Shown piece by piece: positions 36,930 through 49,904 of a DNA stretch of 64,000 nucleotides. The first letter of the stretch is position 1; each line of letters starts with the position of its first letter. The notes below the pieces were generated by a model, which saw only the letters and a list, made by a program, of their open reading frames with translations, made no database searches and had not been told where the DNA came from. A program made the translations under genes and the position numbers. This DNA is from Taenia hydatigena (Eukaryota; Platyhelminthes; Cestoda; Cyclophyllidea; Taeniidae): NCBI GenBank assembly GCA_036345935.2, contig JADWOT020000009.1, positions 12,664,048-12,728,047 of the forward strand. Reading direction: 5' to 3'.

Positions 36930-39640
36930 GCGAAATGATCTAGATCCGAAGGTTATTATTTATTACTTTGCAAAATAGGTTTTTAAAGCTAAAATGCAAG
37001 CAAGTTTAGCAACAGAATCCAATTCCAAAGGGGTTAGTACTGTGCGTCTATTCTTCCCTGTTGTTTGGTTTATAGTTTGGTGCTGTACTGACATTTGTTT
37101 ATCCGTCCGTCACATCTACCAATGTGTTCAACCCAGCTTGCAGGCTAGTGGGGAGCATGCTGCTATTTCACATAGCCAACATCCTCACATAGACATCGTA
37201 GGCAACCGCATAGTGGGATTCCTTGTATAAGTTCCTCTTTGCTGCTACTCTGCATGGTCGTTGTCCTTCTTGGAAACGCGTAAAGGGACGAAGATAGACC
37301 AAATACCGCAAGTGTTGCTCCTGTTAACGTTTATTTGCCCATAACAACTCCAATCCAAGCAAATTACAGCAGTATTTCTGTTATGTGCATGCTGCATCTG
37401 TTAGTGCACGTCACGAAAGCGTTCAAATCCATTGCTGAGTCGGGCGCACTAGGGACCAATAAAGTGCTGTCGAGTGCATTCGGGAGCACCAATTTTTGTC
37501 ACAATTGCACACAATTATTGCCACATACGAGGTGGTAGATCTCAATCTAAAGGCGTCCTCTAACAAACGTTACCGCAAAAACTATTCGATACCCGGTGCA
37601 GTGTTGGTGTGGCATAAGGCTTGGTCTGTGGTCACCTCCTCATAGTAGAAATAAAATCTCCATCTTCATCATCCTTAGCGTTCTACTAAGTTGCTTTTCA
37701 GTGGCAACAATCTTCTTTGCAATAAATGAATAAACGCTCTGATTCCACTATTAGTGTAATTTGATTGCGTTACTTCATCTTCACGCCCAAAGGCGAATTA
37801 ATTTGCACCAAAAGCACAGTTCCTAAATACACATAAGCCACAATTTATTCGAAATGCATAAAACGCTCTTTGACTGCTAGCCTTTCCCCTGCAAAGTTCC
37901 ATGCCATAGGGGTTGAAGTGGTCAGGCATAATTTAGCACATCACAGAACACTCGATGCTTAGGACATTTTGGAATTATCCAAGCGTAACATTCACGGTGT
38001 ATGCAAAATCCATGCTCACCTTCAAGGACTGAGTCGTAATGACCTAGAAATGCATCTCCACTTTGTCTACCACATTATTCTCATTTAATGCTTAATGCAA
38101 AGTATCTCTTGCTTTATGATTACACTTGCATTCATGCCAATCTATCTTGCCAGTTCGCCACCTCAACTTCATAACCTGACAACTGATGCTACCTTTTATT
38201 TTTGCATATTGTGAGAAGAGGTCCCTTGCAGAAGCCCAGCTTATCAAACGAATAACATTGTAGGATTTGGTGGCATCGCGAAAATGCAAAATGCGAAAAA
38301 GAAATGAAATCGAACCATTAAGAGGCCATAAAGTTGCTCACACCTCCTCATGATCGACGAAGCGCGATTGTGTAATCCCAAATAAGAGTGCGAGAGCCTT
38401 CAGCATCTCTCACATGACAACGCGCTCTGTGTGTACAGCGAATGCGAAGGTCTAAATTTGGAGATGACGGTACAGTTGCTCGAACATAGCCAGCTATAAG
38501 CCAATAATGCGGGAGCGTATACGATGCAAGATTGTGCAACTTGTCTTACGCCTCTGATTGCGACAAAAGAATACTAGTTTTCTGATTATAGAAGTGCGTA
38601 CTATAAATAACTCGAAATGCAATTATAGCCTGGGAGACTGGCACATCATGGGGCTAACCGCATTCGAAATATACAAACGGTTGATTCGCGCCTCAAACTG
38701 ATTTGGCGATATTTGACTTCTGAAGAAGAACAGGCCAAGCCCCTAAGGCACCAATAAAACACATTGCCAATCACTTTGTCAGTTACGAATTTTACAACAA
38801 TATGAATAAATGAAGCATTTGCAGGCATTCAATATTTGCATATATGATGGGTTCATACATGTTATCACTGCAATTTTTACACAATAATGTGCAACCACAC
38901 TTCGGAATTATCGATACCGTCTGCTGGAAGGCACAGGCTGAAAAGGCAGGGGCCTCGTCGAAGGCCCTTTAATTTCTGTACTCACACCCACTTCTCATCC
39001 CGTCATGGACGGTTCCTTTGTTCAGTACGTGGAAGCAACTACTCACAGTGGAAAAAGGAATTCCACCTCAGAACAGATAGCTTAATTGGAAATGATTTAA
39101 AGTGGAACTATGAAAGCCACTGAAAATCACCTTATTCGGTGTCACAGGAGTTTCAGCACATCCTCCTGAGCTGCATCAACATGCTGATTAGGACAGTACG
39201 GAGGCAAACAATGACCTGAAAAGTGCAGTTTGCTTGCTCATCATAGCAACAGTGAGGTTACATGGCAGCCTGGGTCCAGACGGCAGGCATGTTCGCTGCA
39301 GCTTCATGAGAGGAATTTTGCGCTGATCAGACGCGGAACAAGAGCAAATGAAAGCGGCTTGACCTTACGCAGAATTGTGAAGCGCGCACCTGAATACGGA
39401 AAGGAAGTGCTCGAATGTAGAAATAGTCAACTAGTATCAAACATGAATCCTTCCCCCTCTATACGCCTTTGGCCTCACTGTATTCGCTTCTACTCATTTC
39501 AGTTCGCTTTCTCACAATAAACGAGAGAATGAAGTGCACGCATCTCATCAGTTTAGTGAATGAGAGGTCTCTTCGACGTCATCGCCGTGGCATCTGAAGT
39601 GTGCGAGACACTCCAATCGAATTAGCGAACTCAACCTAAG
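36930..39640. other. About 2.7 kb without a clear gene
   Basis: Only short ORFs. On the - strand 38352-38495 follows a plausible acceptor and ends in a stop (RATVPSSPNLDLRIRCTHRA), a weak exon candidate. Otherwise nothing seen. Confidence 0.45.
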
Positions 39641-39643
39641 ATG

Positions 39644-39651
39644 TATATAAA
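39644..39651 (+). promoter_or_regulatory. TATA box of the secreted-protein gene
   Basis: tatataaa lies 38 nt before the ATG at 39689. At the usual ~30 nt distance, transcription would start only about 10-15 nt before the ATG, giving a very short 5' UTR. Confidence 0.55.
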
Positions 39652-39688
39652 TGCACAATAAGTGGGGCTCGGAGGCCGAGTACACATC

Positions 39689-42600
39689 ATGTTGAGCATC
39701 ATCGCAGTTTTATTTTGCGTGGCATATTGTACAGGTATGCGTCTATTTCACCACCTGTTTTTTGGTTCTTTTGTTTCTCCACCCTCCGCCTTTGCTCAAG
39801 TGTATTGTTGAACTAATATAGAGTGAGACTGATGAGCAGCTCTTTCTTCAAAGGCGAACAGAGTCCAAAGTTGTGGGGTTCTCGCGTTGTTGCAAAGCCA
39901 GCAGGACCATCGGACACAATGAACTACCGGGTAGAAAACGAAAGCGTGAGTGTATTCTCGTAATGAAATACACATCGCATTTTCGGGGAAGGATAATGAA
40001 GGGGAAATGTCAAATGAGGGAAATTATCTATTGCCTTCAATCACACATTCTATCAATAGATATCACAGGTGGTGGACACAAATGCGGATTAATAATGCGA
40101 TACCCTCACATTCAAGCGACTCACACCTCGGCTAATATTTATCTCTGAAACTTGTTTTTAGGTAATGTATGTTTTTAATACAACATGGTTGGACCATCTC
40201 ACGGTTGACAATGGAAACTGCAAGGTCAATGACACAATTTGGGGCAATCCTTGTAAAGTAGGCAATGGTATGCCAAATCTCCTATATCAGAGTTTATTTT
40301 GACCTCCACGTTACTAATACGGAGTTTGGGCATTGTAAACCTGAGTTCATTTGAGCGTTGAGGCCCATAGGTGACCTCTTTGTCTATTTGTTTAGTTAAC
40401 TCGAGCAAACGCGGCTCCCTTCAGTAGCATCAAGAAATAAGCAAGGAACATGAGTTTGTCATCCAATATAATCCTTCCGTTCACCTTTATGCGGAGACTA
40501 CCTGTCAAAAAAGTGCAATCTTGACACTAATTTGACTTGACGTGGCAAGGCAACTTAATTAAACCAAATTTATAAGGACTCCGCTTACATGATTCAACTG
40601 GTCAAATCCCCACTTCTTTTTCCTTGTATCTGTCTATTCCATGTTTTAGGAACTGTTGACATCATCGTAAAGGACGTGAACAGGCAAGAAGGGATTATAA
40701 GCTATACAGAATCTGAAAAAGGCTTTTACCTTTTGTCAACATTTTTCGTACCGCATTGCGAATTTCCGCCGCTAGAAACAGGTAACGAAGCAATCGTCCT
40801 TCTGTGAATAGATTCGCATTTGAATGCCCTCATCTCATGCTATTCTTAATGATAGATCAAGTTGACCCAAAGACGTCGTTCCCGCTCTCCCGATTTGTCA
40901 AAGGCCAGCAGTCCTTCCAAGTTGACTTTGGTGCTCAAGGAGCAGACAGCGAGGGAGAGGTAAACCATTCCACCCTTAGGTTGTACAATTCCTTCTGATA
41001 CAAATCTAAGCTAAGATTTCAACTCAAGCCAAATGAATTCTAGTTAAGCAAAGTTAATTTCGCCATTCACTTCTTAAGTGCACATTTTGTCCGATATTGC
41101 TCAGACATTGTATGCATCTTCATTTTGCCAACAGGTTGGACTCGCCATAGGCGACGAAGTGCTCTGCTCTTGGAGGGGTGTGAATCTCACCCTCAATAAT
41201 AGTATCGTTTGTGGTGAGTGAGAATTACTTCTCCGAGTTTGATGGGAAAACTCCTGTAATCGAATCATGTTATGCAAAGACAATGCCCCTACTTCATCCA
41301 TATCTTTACTGGTATCGCATTCTCCTTCGATGTTGGTGGTCGTTGTTACTGCCGCTTGAAGCACATTTAATAACTGAGTGCTTATTTCCCCAATTTGAGC
41401 AGCTAACCTGGAGAAGGACAAAGCTTCAAACTTGCGGGTTTTCCATGGTGTATTCACGCCACGACCGGGTGCCCAAGGGGAAACCTTTACGTGGTCAACG
41501 CACACTTCGTTTCTGTCAGTAAGCGTCGACTATACGCAGAGTGGTGAGTAGAAAGATGAAGCTGGTGCAATTTTATCGAAGAGTTCTGCCACGAATTCTG
41601 ACTTATCCTTCCTTTTGCGTGATAGCATGGTGCGAAATCTCAGGTGCAAATCGATTGTGTGTGAATGTGGGAAATTTGTGCACATAATGACGTTGTAAAT
41701 TTGCTGGCGTGTGTATTCAACGACGCGATTTTGACCTTAGGGATATCACCAGAAGTGGCGGAATGCAACCGTAAGTTGGTGTGAGATACACCGTTTCCCT
41801 TATAATTGCTACATAAGCTGATTCACTAATTTTGTTTCGTTGACCATCTCACTTTGCCCTCTGGGATGCACTTCAGGCTTCAATTCATTCTTCGCAGTAC
41901 CTTATTGGTATGTCAATGATTAAAGATTTATTTTCCACCTTTTCGTTTTAGAGGCCGTAGGAGTGCGAGGTATGTAGAAATTCAATTATTAGCAAGGCTT
42001 ACGAACTAAGTGCTTGAGAATGTAAGGGTTGTGTCTGTTGTCATGTCCAGCTTAATCCACCAAAGCATCTTCGTTTGATATCAACATCAGTATAAATATT
42101 TCCTTAAAAAATAATGACATGAAGCGGATGGTTTGAGCCACGTTGCAGTAACAGCTGTATAGTTGCTTCATAAAATGACAGTCCCCACAAAGGTGGCTTT
42201 GCTAACATCAGCTTCAAACAGATTGAATTCACCATTACTTGTTCATTTTTATTACCAGTTTCAACAACAACCTCGGGTAAGCGCCTATTCCACTGCACTG
42301 TGCATTCCCCGATCAAGTAGACCATTTAGAAAGGACAATATCATTTGTGCTCCCTCTACTTGAGTTGGTGAGGTAGGAAAGCATTAGCAGTAGAGAAGCC
42401 GAGTGTGTTGCTCGTTGAAGTCAGCTTTGATTCCACAAAATGTAGCAAATCATTTTATTAATCACTTTTCCGCCAATCGACATCAACGCCGCTTACTGAT
42501 TTGATATGCTGACTGCATTTTATGCAGTTTTATTTTTACGTATTAAGCGAACTCTCTGTTGAGTGAGATAATTACTTGGCGTGTTTTTCCCACACAGGTT

Positions 42601-43183
42601 CTGCGTTGACTCACGCGATCAGTGGTAAGACATTTACTAACGCTTCTCACATGTAAATGCCACTTCTGGAGTTCATAGGCCTCTACTCATATCATCCACA
42701 CCCAACCACTTTTCAACAATACTAAGACCACTGATTTGTGCGCTGCCTTCCTCGAATCCCTAGAATTCTCACTACCACTTGTCCTATACGCTTTGCCTCA
42801 CAAGTCTTGTTCACTGCAACTTGACAATCTAGATTTCGTCGTCTGCGTCAGTTAAGCTTTTACTTGCTTACGGCTCTTCCATTGGAACCCACATGTGCAG
42901 AACTAATTCATCACTTGTGTATTCAACTGACGAATGCACAAGCACTACTGCGGGTTACATGGGAAACAACTAGAGGCACTAGTTATGTGGGGTGCCCTTT
43001 TAGGTGGCGATGAGTTTCGCTAGTTCATTTTTAACTAAAAGAAATATTACTTTGTGTGCATCAGCTTTGTTCATTCCCTTGAGCGAGGGGTGGGTGAACG
43101 GCCTGACACTGTTCGCAGTGGATAGCAGTCAATTGCCACATCAAAGCAAACAACGTGTCACTGCCATTTTCTATAATAGATAA
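39689..43183 (+). CDS. Secreted N-glycosylated protein with micro-exons (13 exons reconstructed)
   Basis: Exons: 39689-39734, 39854-39945, 40162-40267, 40650-40781, 40856-40959, 41135-41213, 41403-41543, 41626-41643, 41741-41770, 41951-41968, 42259-42276, 42598-42624, 43065-43183 (TAA). All have GT/AG borders and matching phases, giving 309 residues. Exon 1 encodes a signal peptide (MLSIIAVLFCVAYC) and ends phase 1. Exons 2-7 encode about 218 residues with sequons NES, NTT, NDT, NGT, NLT and NNS. Five following exons of 18, 30, 18, 18 and 27 nt are all phase-1 symmetrical, so any can be skipped without a frameshift, as in flatworm micro-exon genes. The last exon is the least certain, and 42259 and 42598 are moderately so. 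The protein is unrecognised. Size, signal and glycosylation recall taeniid GP50-type antigens, but that is only a guess. Confidence 0.7.
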
Positions 43184-43540
43184 AGGCAACACAATTTACT
43201 TACCCTTGATTCAAGTAGCGGCAGGAAAATTCTAATCGCAGTCGAACATTAGAGGAATCGTGCGTTGTCTCTAGGTAATCCGAAGCACCGCATTTTAATC
43301 AGCTATTAATAAGTGAAAGGTTAAACAATACTACACCACCGTATTTATCCCACCTCATGCCAACTCATTCGAAATTGCATTTTATTAATCTTGACGTTGG
43401 AAGCCCAACAGATAAAATGACTGGTCACTTCTCGAAACCAGCTTTTATGAGTTGACGATTAGGGGATATGACGCGGAGTAGGCGTACTCTAATCGAAACA
43501 CAGGGTTCTTTTCAAATTTTAAAGCGACCGTCATTATTTA
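43184..43540. other. 3' flank, nothing seen
   Basis: About 350 bp downstream of the last exon with no ORF. I did not find a clear AATAAA signal immediately after the stop codon. Confidence 0.4.
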
Positions 43541-45832
43541 GGCTGTGAATTTAAGGTGGGTCAGCGGATGACATGGTTAATGGGCAGGGTGGACATCTGT
43601 TACATGGCTTAAACCATGCCCGAATTTTGTCCTTCCTAGGCAAAGACGATTGTCAGGCCTTGCAACCCAACACCTAAACTTATTACATAAGAGTCAAACA
43701 ACAATTATACAACAAGTGCATATTGAAAGAGTCAAAAGAAGCTAAGGGATTATGCGCCCGATCTCCTTCTTCTTCTTCTTCTTCTTCTTCCTATTCTAAG
43801 GATGAAACTTACCACCTTACCGCCGAAATGAACGCAATTACCAACTATTTTTTTGCTATTTGCTCTGCATTGCATCACGGGTGCATACACATACACACCC
43901 ATACACCAAACGTGTGTCATGCTCGTTCCTTGTGTCTATGCAGTGAGTTACGGAGCTTTGAATGAAAGCAAGCTACAGGATTTATTTGCTAAACAAACAA
44001 AGATAACATATGCACATCGTTGCATGGGGAATTAAGCAGCACATTGATTAATTGGAATCATTGCAGTATGATTCCTCCAGTGCTACGACGGCGGCGCAAC
44101 CAGACACAGTGCAAGCGAAGTTCTATTACGAAGCAGAAGCATGTTTGGTGGTGGATGGATGAATAGGTGGCTGAATGGCAACCCGACTTCAGAAACACAC
44201 GTTCCTTCTCCCCCTCCTCCATTAATGCTAGCACGCTGTGAACTGACAAGCATTCCTTTACTCAACACTATTTACTATTTCACCATTAGTGTCTCATGGA
44301 CGCTACCTCCTTCGTATTTGGACTCCTGGATGGTTGGAACCCACGTCAAGTCTTAACCTTGCTACTCGAGGTGTTAACGTAAGTGCGCCACTTTTGTGAA
44401 AAGCACCCACTACCAAGCACCATGCTAGTACAATCGACAGCAAACTTGAAATTCGAATGCATAAATGGCAGGTTGCGCGTGAAGTGATGAGGTAATGCAT
44501 ATGGCAAGATTACTCTCAACGCTGTTGTAAATCAGCTCTGCTGCAAATCACATGAGTAATGGAATTAGAAGTGCACAATCAAACAGTGTAATACTTTGTT
44601 TGTTTGAACTACCGATGTCGGTCAGGGTCACAGGGATGGCCAGATTGCTTTAGCTTATTGCCCTCTGCCCGTTGAATACATATATTCTATCCAAGTACTC
44701 TGCCTTCTTTTGCCTTCAAGGGACCCTCGGGACGCCACAATGGTGGTACTAGAATGCAAATTCGACACTATGGGCCTTCTATCCTGATTTGTGCCACCTG
44801 TTGCATATTGCAACGGTGCGAAATAAGTGCATTTGCTACAGATGGAAGTATTTCTGACCTCCCATAGCATAAAAGCTAAGAATGGCGTCCGCCATCGGCA
44901 TCTACCCCATCTCCTGTTCCAGAGGAAAGCTATTAACAACTGAAGCGACACTAGCCATGGACCATCTAGAAAGGTTTCGTTCCAAAGAATACCCTAATAT
45001 ACTTGCTTAAGGAGATCGGCGTACCAACACCTCCCTACGAACATACTGAGAATCGGCATAGCGTCTTATTCTGAACTTCGTTCCCAGGCCAAACGATATT
45101 CCAAGTCTAATGAACTGCCAAGAGGGATCACTGACGTTTGCGTCAAGCATCACCTCAACCACGTCTAATGTCGGCGACTGGGATGGTTAGCTCGTGGGTG
45201 CTTGTTGCAGCACTGACTACGTTGTGATGGCTGACACGGGAGGTGCACCAAGGGGTGCGTCGAGGACGACGCTAGAAAAAAGGGAGGAGCAATGTAGAAC
45301 TTTGCTTGTTTGGACTACCGGATTCGGTTAGGGTCACAGAGGTGGCCACATTGCCCTAACTGCGTAGGCTTTCCTCCGGGCCATGCCACAAGCTCATTTT
45401 TCTCTGTCCGTTTAATATATATATATGTATACTACCCCAGTATTCTGCCTTCGTTTGCCTTCAAGAGAGCCTTAGGACGCTACAAGCAGCATGCCACTTT
45501 TAAATTTTGCATGGCTACTGTCTGCAAATCTCATACGATCATTTCTGTGAGTTTATAAATCTTCCTTATCTATTGCCTGTGCTCCCATCTATGCTTGCAT
45601 AGTAAATTCTTGCACAAGTTAGTTTACCTTGAATTTGAAAAGACTCCAGAATTCTAAGCAAGTATTGTTATGCCAAGAATTAATAAACATAAAATATTTT
45701 GGTTTTATCGAACAAGCATTGATGCGATTGGCTAGATGTGTACGCAAAGTGTCTATGCAATGCGCACGATTGTGCCTGCTTGTTCCGGTGAACGAAGCAT
45801 TACCTGCTGTGAGAAGTTAGAGATGCAGTAAC
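43540..45832 (+). repeat. Composite repeat: R1 fragment joined to R2 copy 3
   Basis: 43540-43765 matches 14970-15190. At a CTT microsatellite (43766-43795) it switches to sequence matching 18235-20450, including a complete TRIM. At 45833 the gypsy element interrupts it. Confidence 0.8.
44587..45484 (+). mobile_element. TRIM, complete copy 2
   Basis: Same organisation as the TRIM at 19019-19920: LTRs 44587-44739 and 45293-45484, primer-binding-like TGGTGGTACTAG from 44741, purine tract (agaaaaaagggaggagcaa) ending at 45292, and flanks AACAG and AGCAG, one substitution apart. It lies at the same position of block R2, so it descends from the same insertion. No coding capacity. Confidence 0.85.
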
Positions 45833-48800
45833 TGTAGGGGGTTCCTTTTCTCCCTCCTGGTCACCCTTCAATGTAGAAGTCTGCGTACGGATTGACATCT
45901 TTAATATATATGGGGTGCTAATTACACAGATCAGCGAGATATGGGGGTTCAGGCCGAGGACGTGTCACGCTCCCGCGAGTCTCCCTGCTGCTCCGTCACG
46001 TGGTTCAAATTGACTTCCCGCCTACAAAGCGCATTCAAAGGATATAAGTATTACATAGCCCCTCGTCTTTTGAGCGCCGTTCCCGGCGAACCCCCTATTG
46101 ATTCCCTCTGGTTAAACCATCGGGTGGTTTGCCTCCTTCTACGATTAAATAGGCTTTGTCCTCGTAGCCGACGGGCGAAGCACCTCTGTAAGGTCGGATC
46201 TTATTGTGATGGACGGTTATGGGGTGAGTACGGGGTTCTGCATTCCGGGCGAGGTGGTTCGTGGGAGACAGGACTTTTACTACGCGGAAGGGGTCTTTAC
46301 TCCAAGGGTGGTAAAATTTGCGATGTGTCTTAGGTAGGGGAATAGGCCGATATATTTGGACGAGATCTCCTTCGTGGTAGGCAGTGGGTCTGGTATGAGA
46401 CATTTGAAGGTATCGACAGGCAAGATTAAACGTCTTTCTTATCTCTTCTTTGAGACGTAGGACGTAGTCCAGGACGTTGTCAGTAGCCACTTCTTTACTC
46501 GGTATGAATACATCGGAGGGAACTCTCATCTCGCGGCCTGTGAGCATCTTGAATGGAGAGACACCGGTTGATGTGTGGACTGTAGCCCTATAGGCGAGAA
46601 GAGCGCGTCCAAGGTGTAAATCCCAATCTCTCGGTCGTGCCTCCTTCGTAAAGGACTTTAGTAACCCTATCAGGGTCCGGTTAGTTCTTTCCACTTGTCC
46701 GTTGCCCTACGGATGTCCAGGTGTAGTGCACATTTTTGCGATTCCGAGGGACTTGCCTAATTCAGCGAACAGTCATCTTTCGAAATTAGGGCCTTGGTCA
46801 CTATGGACTGATACAGACACTCCGTGTTGACAGATTCAACGATTAAAAGTGGTCGACGCGTCTGTCTCGGCGTCTTGGGACCTCATGAGTTCCGCTTCGG
46901 CCACTTTCGTGAAGTAGTCAACCATAACCAAGATATATCGGTTTTCCCTCGTGGTAAGAGGTAGAGGACCCATGATGTCTATACCCACTCGTTCGTCCGG
47001 AATTCCTGTAGGCATAGGCTGCAGGGGTGCCACTGCTGTGGATTGAGGGTTCTTGAACCTGCTGCAAGTAATGCAGGTTCGGCAGAAGTCGTGCACGTCT
47101 GGGGGGAGGGAGAGTCACCAGTATAGCTTCATCGAGGTCTCCACCATCTTTTTCTCACCTACGTAGCCCAATTGTTCATACAGCTTGTGAAGGGCTGTTT
47201 GCATCAGGAAACCTGGGACAACCAGGCGCTTGGTACCTGGTACCACAAGACTTCATCTTCCAGGAAGAGTTTGAACCATTGTTGTCATGTCTGGTTGGCT
47301 GTCTTGCTGGATGATTTCATCTCTTCCGCAGTGGGGTTGGACGAGGATGCCAGAAACCTGTCGTATAACAAGGACGTGTCGGGGTCTGTACTCTGTGTGT
47401 TTCTCCACTGATGTTTAGTCGGCTCGCTTAAAAATAGGGTTCCCACTACACCGCTATGCCTATCGACTAAGAGGGGTCTGCGGGATAATGCATCCACGTT
47501 GCTATGCGAGTTTCCTTTTCTGTACTGCACAGTGAAGTCATAATGTTGCAGTTCCTCGTGTGAACGTGCAACAGAATCATCGATCTCCTTCATTGTTTCC
47601 AACCAGGTCAGCGCCTGATGGTCTGTTCTCACTATGAGCTGTCTCGCTATAAGATAGTGCTTGAAGTGTCGCACCATTGTATAGATGGCGAAAAGTTCAC
47701 GTTCTGTTGCACTCTTCTGTCTCATTTTTTGTTTAGTCTGGCACTAGCGTAGGCAATGACGTGTTCCCTACCTTCTTTGTCTCCTTGCGAAAGTACACCG
47801 CCCACGGCCACGTCACCGGCGTCCATGCCTAGTACGAAGGGAGGTGCGGCGGTCTCGAAATTTGGTAAAGCCAAAATCGGAGCAGAGCAGAGCAGAGCAT
47901 TTGCTTTAGTTCTTTGAAGGCTTCATCATGTTCATTCTCCCACTCGAAATTTCTTTTTGCCTGCTTCTCGGTTAGCTTGTGTAGGGGACCAGCAATCTTG
48001 GCAAAGCCTCTAACGAAGCGCCCATAGTAGTTTGCCAAACCGAGGAAGCTGCGAAGTTGTGTCTGATTAGTTGCTGTTGGCCAGGTTCTCACTTGTGCGA
48101 TCTTCAGTGACTGCCATCCCGTCTGACGAGACTGTGTGCCCCAGAAAGTTGACTGAACGGCGGAGAAAATGACACTTCTTTGGATTCAAGGTCAAAGCTG
48201 CATCCTGCAGATGGTCTAGGACTAGTTTGAGATTGGCGTTGTGCTCGCAAATGTCGCTAGCGAAAACGAGGACGTCATCAAGGTAGATTATGCAATGTTT
48301 CGGGAAGAGCCCAATCAGTGCTGTCTGCATCAGGCGCTACAAAGTGGCTGCGGCGTTACAGAGTCCAAACGGCATTGTCTGGAATTCATAAAGCCTGTTG
48401 GGTACAGCCGTGAACTGCCGTCACTTTTCTTTACCAGTGCGATTGAAGAAGCCCATGGTGACTTGGATGGTTTGATAACATCATCCTTGATCAACTCTTC
48501 CACCAGACGGTTCATTTCGTCCTGGAGGGGGGGGGGAAGTATACGTCTGGGTGGTTGCCAAATGGACCTAGCCTCGCCGGTGTCAATAGTGTGTTTGACT
48601 ATGCTGGTTCGGCCGAGTTTTGTTCCTTGCCAGGAGAACATGCTCGGATACTTGCTAAGCAATGCGTGTAGGTCCTTTCTCTCGCCATCGGTGATGTGCG
48701 TTAGCTGGGACCAAAGTTCATCCAAGTTGTTGATTGGGATACCCGCAGCTTCGAAGAGGGCGCTACAGATTGCATCTGCGTCCATTTGGGCGGAGATCTG

Positions 48801-49893
48801 ACTGGGCTTGCTTTCTTATGCCGCTGGGTCACAAATGTCTCCTCCGCAAAATTCAGGACCGCCTTGGTGTTACGAAGGAAGTCAACACCGAGTATCGCGT
48901 CGCAAATCAACTGAGGGCACATAATCAATGGGACTTGCCACGTTTCTGTCCCCAGTGACACTCTTAGCAACGTCTCTTCTTCTGCTTCCATCTACTCCCC
49001 TCTGCTGAGAGAAGTTTTGCGGAGGGAGGACCCGTGCGAAACTTATTGCAGAGATCTGGGAACGCTTGAGGGTTTACTAATGACTTGGCTGCGCCTCAGT
49101 CAAGGAGGAAAATACAGGGGCGTCCCTCTAGCTTGCCGGAGACTCGCATAAATGGGATAGAACCATGGGAGGATAAGCAGGATAAGGAACAGTGCTGTTC
49201 ACCTGCTTTTGTGATACGGGGTGGAGGAGTCCTCCGCGGACGTGTGGAAGTCGGTTGTCGGGGGGACGTGTGGAGCGGCGAAGTCAGGAGATGTTCCTGA
49301 TGTTTCCTAGTTGATGCGTCGACCAGCTGGCTGGGATCGCTGGTCCTCATGGCCTGGAGTTTCGCGGCGATGGACGGGGGACAGACACCGGCTTTGAATT
49401 GGACAGCCACCCATCTTTTCACCTTGTTAGGTGGGCAGCCTCTGAAAGCCCGTTCAGCGAGGATTTGCAGTGATCCTGCGTAGTCCTCGTCGTTTTCGTC
49501 CGCTTTTTGGTCACCGAGAAAGTCCTCCCTGCGGGAGAGCGTGCAGGATCAGCGGAATCCTCTGCCGCTGAAGGTACAAGTGGATGTTAAACCTAACGGT
49601 TTTCTTTCGACCCTCGAAATTCATTCCTTCCTTCAAAATGGGGAAGGTTCGCCAACGCTGCCACCAGTGTATAGGGATCCTCCTCTCTCTTCCAGTCGCA
49701 CTTGTTAGTAGAAGTCGGAGTATGTTTCAGCATCTTTTTTGTGAGGAGGAAAGTATACGGCGAGGCAATATAGGGAATTCAGGCCGGGGAAGGGTCACGC
49801 TCCTGCGAGTCTCCACGCCGCTTCACCACGAGGTTCGAATTGTTCTCCAGCCTCTGGCCTACAAAGCACATTTAAAGAATATGAGTGTTACAG
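45833..49893 (-). mobile_element. Ty3/gypsy LTR retrotransposon, decayed, minus orientation
   Basis: LTRs at 49668-49893 (5') and 45833-46055 (3'), each TGTAA...TACA and about 225 bp. A primer-binding site TGGTGGCAGCGTTGG begins at 49666, and a polypurine tract (46056-46073) abuts the 3' LTR. The internal region of about 3.6 kb has protease, RT, RNase H and integrase in the Ty3/gypsy order. The flanking 5-mers differ (ATATC on the 5' side, GTTAC on the 3' side in element orientation), so the two ends do not share a target duplication. Gag is nearly absent. Non-autonomous now. Confidence 0.9.
46095..49422 (-). pseudogene. pol: Degenerate gypsy pol: protease, RT, RNase H, integrase
   Basis: Read on the - strand: a gag remnant (49096-49422) runs into the protease, where the active-site triad reads D-stop-G (TGA at about 49093-49095). 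The protease end has ILGVDFL. RT begins at 48785 (SPWASSIALVKKSDGSSR) and then loses about 70 residues, including the LDL catalytic block, resuming in another frame at MPFGL. YLDD lies near 48280. RNase H (47285-47725) has TDHQALTWL and DALSRRP. Integrase has the zinc-finger CRTC/CSRF, GIDIMGPLP, SDQGPNF and GNGQVERTNRTL, broken by frameshifts near 46700-46840, then an open C-terminal part (46095-46694). Multiple frame breaks exclude a functional polyprotein. Confidence 0.9.
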
Positions 49894-49904
49894 ATATGCT
49901 GTTT

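Noticed and set aside
42160..42190. Further micro-exon candidates between 42000 and 42600 (after acceptors at 42171 and 42525)
   Set aside because: In phase 1 they meet a stop at once or lack a donor, so they were left out of the gene model.
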